Below are positions 62,108 through 64,000 of a stretch of DNA of 64,000 bases, piece after piece. Within the stretch, counting starts at the first letter, position 1, and each line of letters opens with the position of its first letter. The stretch comes from Pseudobacteriovorax antillogorgiicola (GTDB lineage Bacteria > Bdellovibrionota_B > Oligoflexia > Oligoflexales > Oligoflexaceae), in NCBI RefSeq assembly GCF_900177345.1, contig NZ_FWZT01000002.1:186001-250000 (forward strand), written 5' to 3'. The notes under the pieces are model-generated. The model was not told the DNA's origin. It ran no database searches and was given only the letters and a program-made list of their open reading frames with translations. A program made the translations under genes and the position numbers.

Positions 62108-63034
62108 GTGACTGAGAAAAAGGGAAGACCCTTACTCTACATTTTCTTATTCGTTTTCAGCTTCGTATTCTTTCTCTACCTGACGTTTCCGTATGGAGTA
62201 TTGAAGGAAGCGATCGTCGTCGAGATTTCCAAGGCAACAGGCTACTCGATCCGTGTTAAGGAGTTTGGTCCCTCTTTGCCTCTGGGCTTTGAGTGTGAAG
62301 GTGTTCAGGTGACCTCTCGGGATGGAACCCAGAGAATAGAAATCGAAGAGGTGGATGTTTCCTTGAGTGTGTTTGCGTTGCTGATTGGCCGTGTATCCGT
62401 GGATGCCGACTTGGTGAGCAAGGGAGGCGGGGAAATGAGTATCGGCAGCAGCTGGGGAATATTGCAGTTAGCTGTCGATCAGAACTTCATTCCCAACTAT
62501 GTGGAGCTTGAGGCAGACGAATTTGATATTGGTTCACTCGCTAGCTTCGGTATACAAAGCTACGCAAAGTCAGCGAATGATATGATCAAGGGTACCCTGA
62601 ACAAGCTTCGTATTGATGGTAACCTTGAAGGCACCGTCGAGTTGGATCTGGCAGTTGACGACCCCACCGCTTCTTCAGGAACAGTCGATTTGCGTATCAA
62701 CAAGGGAATGCTCGATCTTAATGATGAGAATTTAGGAGTTGCCAAACAAAAGTTTAAAAAGGCTGTTGTACAAGCTAGTTTGGAAAAGGGTGCACTGCGA
62801 ATCAATAAAAAATCGGGGTTTCATACTCAGGAACTCACTGTCGATCTGAATGGCAACACAACATTTAGGAATCCGCTGCCTAACTCTAGGCTAAATGTTG
62901 GCGTTGATGTGAAGCTCGATGGAAAACTGAAGGAAAACTTTGACTTCTTCTTAAATATGGCAGGTGGCAAAAACGGAACAGTTACCTATAAGCTTTCCGG
63001 CACTCTAGGGCGACCAAGCTTCAGAACCCAGTAA
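62108..63034 (+). CDS. gspN: Type II secretion protein GspN
   Basis: 308 aa, GTG start. One TM helix then an AsmA-like beta-rich body (ISKATGYSIRVKEFGPSLPLGF, VDLRINKGMLDL, VKLDGKL). Family GspN; last T2SS gene, followed by a strong terminator. Confidence 0.85.
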   Translation: MTEKKGRPLLYIFLFVFSFVFFLYLTFPYGVLKEAIVVEISKATGYSIRVKEFGPSLPLGFECEGVQVTSRDGTQRIEIEEVDVSLSVFALLIGRVSVDADLVSKGGGEMSIGSSWGILQLAVDQNFIPNYVELEADEFDIGSLASFGIQSYAKSANDMIKGTLNKLRIDGNLEGTVELDLAVDDPTASSGTVDLRINKGMLDLNDENLGVAKQKFKKAVVQASLEKGALRINKKSGFHTQELTVDLNGNTTFRNPLPNSRLNVGVDVKLDGKLKENFDFFLNMAGGKNGTVTYKLSGTLGRPSFRTQ

Positions 63035-63066
63035 TTCTATCAGAATACTTGAGCACATTGACATAG

Positions 63067-63102
63067 AAAAGGCCTATCTTTTACAATGAAGATAGGCCTT
63101 TT
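63067..63102. terminator. Rho-independent terminator of the T2SS operon
   Basis: AAAAGGCCTATCTT and AAGATAGGCCTTTT form a 14-bp perfect stem with an 8-nt loop followed by TTT. Lies 33 bp past gspN. Confidence 0.92.
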
Positions 63103-63118
63103 TGTTTGGGTTGATTTG

Positions 63119-63493
63119 GTGGAACAGATTCTTCAACAGATTGAGAAGACTCTTCGCGTTTATCTTCATCGCGGGGAGAAAGCCATCGAAGCCTTTCAAA
63201 AGGGAGAGCTTGATGAGGCTATCGAACACCTGACTTGGCGCAAGGCCGCCTATCATAACCTATTGGTGCTCGATGACCAGGCCGTTCGGTCTCAGCCCGG
63301 CTATTTCAGTGGTGATGTATTTTCTAGCCTGTGGCATTTGATTCGCGAGTCGAGCCAAACCCTTGAAAGCTTAGTGAGTGTCCACTGTGAATCCTTGGGA
63401 CAGCAGCTTTCAAAGCTTCAAAATCAACGAACCAAAATAAATAAGTTCAAGTCGATTCATGATAGAACTCAAAGATTTCAAAGGGAAGTCTAG
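63119..63493 (+). CDS. Hypothetical helical protein, about 124 aa
   Basis: The open frame extends back to an ATG at 63086, but that codon lies within the terminator hairpin, so a GTG at 63119 (or TTG 63116) is preferred. Helical, no signal peptide: KAIEAFQKGELDEAIEHL resembles a TPR-like helix pair. Just before the glycosyltransferase gene. Confidence 0.55.
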   Translation: MEQILQQIEKTLRVYLHRGEKAIEAFQKGELDEAIEHLTWRKAAYHNLLVLDDQAVRSQPGYFSGDVFSSLWHLIRESSQTLESLVSVHCESLGQQLSKLQNQRTKINKFKSIHDRTQRFQREV

Positions 63494-63516
63494 GGCGAAT
63501 AAAAGGGGAATCAGTG

Positions 63517-64000
63517 ATGGTGGATCAGGACAAGAGTAAACTGGCATTGGTCATCGGATGCCTGCCCAGTGTCGAAGAAATCGATCAATTCCGGCTGATG
63601 ACTCGGGATTATGATATCCAAATCATAACATCTGAGTCGATTGCAGCTTACATTACACAAAACAGCTACTTTCAAGACCTTACCTGCATTGTACTGAAGG
63701 ACCATGATGAAAATCCTACCTTCATCCCAGGCTTGGAAAAAGTTTTGAGCAACTACGATGTGGTTGTCGTGAAGGAGCGCATTGGCTTGTATGCTTACCA
63801 AGTTCTCAAGGCTAAGTGGCGCTACCAGTTTAGAATGCTTGTGTGGGTTGATAACCTCGTTCCATTTCCAGCTCATGATATTGATCAGATGCGCACCATT
63901 CGAATGGAAGTTTCCAACGCTGCCGATGGTTTTATCATTCAAACCAAAGCGGCTCGGATCGCTTTAGAGTTGGAAGGAGTCGAGGATTCCAGGATCTATG
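63517..64000 (+). CDS. Glycosyltransferase family 4-like, N-terminal part (runs off window)
   Basis: ATG at 63517 with GGGGAA upstream; open to the window end, 161 codons. The sequence resembles the N-terminal Rossmann half of GT-B enzymes: FRLMTRDYDIQIITSES, VVVVKERIGLYAYQVLKAKW, FRMLVWVDNLVPFPAHD, and GFIIQTKAARIALELEGV. Substrate cannot be read. Confidence 0.6.
   Translation, partial: MVDQDKSKLALVIGCLPSVEEIDQFRLMTRDYDIQIITSESIAAYITQNSYFQDLTCIVLKDHDENPTFIPGLEKVLSNYDVVVVKERIGLYAYQVLKAKWRYQFRMLVWVDNLVPFPAHDIDQMRTIRMEVSNAADGFIIQTKAARIALELEGVEDSRIY

Noticed and set aside
63086-63118. ATG start of the 135-aa ORF
   Set aside because: The codon lies inside the T2SS terminator hairpin, so a later GTG/TTG start is preferred.

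Overview
The window reads as a chromosome segment of a Gram-negative, predatory-type or free-living bacterium of the Bdellovibrionota/Oligoflexia or a related delta-like lineage. This is inference. It rests on moderate GC, a complete type II secretion operon with a PilM-like GspL, a classical rpsU-dnaG-rpoD block, a sigma factor with a long lysine/alanine-rich N-terminus, and many secreted or lipoprotein-like proteins. No species is claimed.

Layout. (1) 1-9.3 kb: mixed chromosomal genes: a PepSY membrane protein (partial), a large secreted BNR/sortilin-like beta-propeller protein, an Rpn/PD-(D/E)XK gene with a tandemly duplicated 3' end, a YcaQ/AlkX-like glycosylase with a histidine phosphatase, a VWA protein and a DUF1330 protein. 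(2) 9.4-12.65 kb: a decayed IS4-type transposase and an AbiEi/AbiEii toxin-antitoxin pair, ending in a degraded copy of the integrase-proximal end of an integrative element. (3) 12.65-38.3 kb: a 25.6-kb integrative and mobilizable element inserted in a tRNA(CAU) gene. It is bounded by a 69-bp perfect direct repeat (12649-12717 and 38233-38301). It carries a tyrosine integrase, a small xis-like ORF and a CloDF13-like MobB/MobC module. (4) 38.2-43.9 kb: tRNA, rpoD, dnaG, rpsU and a secreted protein. (5) 43.9-47.9 kb: yajQ, ychF, an unknown gene, a crotonase-family gene and aroK. (6) 48-63 kb: type II secretion genes in the order C-like, C-like, D, E, F, G, H, I, J, K, L, M, N, closed by a strong terminator. 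An unknown gene and the start of a glycosyltransferase follow.

The most interesting part is 16.8-33 kb in the element. A divergent regulon faces outward from about 24.3-25.0 kb. To the left is a six-gene operon of exported proteins behind an excellent sigma-54 (-24/-12) promoter. Its products include a Hedgehog-type Hint-domain protein, two related pore-former-like proteins, a Cys-rich protein, and a lipoprotein with two copies of a domain that recurs in one of the pore-former-like proteins. To the right is an operon encoding a radical SAM/SPASM enzyme, a 102-aa exported small protein, an orphan oligopeptide-binding protein, a hybrid histidine kinase whose first 75 codons appear to start at ATT, two receiver proteins and a sigma-54 activator with an intact GAFTGA loop. 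I infer a self-contained circuit: a sensed, possibly modified, peptide signals to the kinase, the sigma-54 activator responds, and the secreted arsenal is expressed. A stand-alone PDZ protein resembling the PDZ part of the host's own GspC-like proteins lies beside it and may link it to the type II secretion system.
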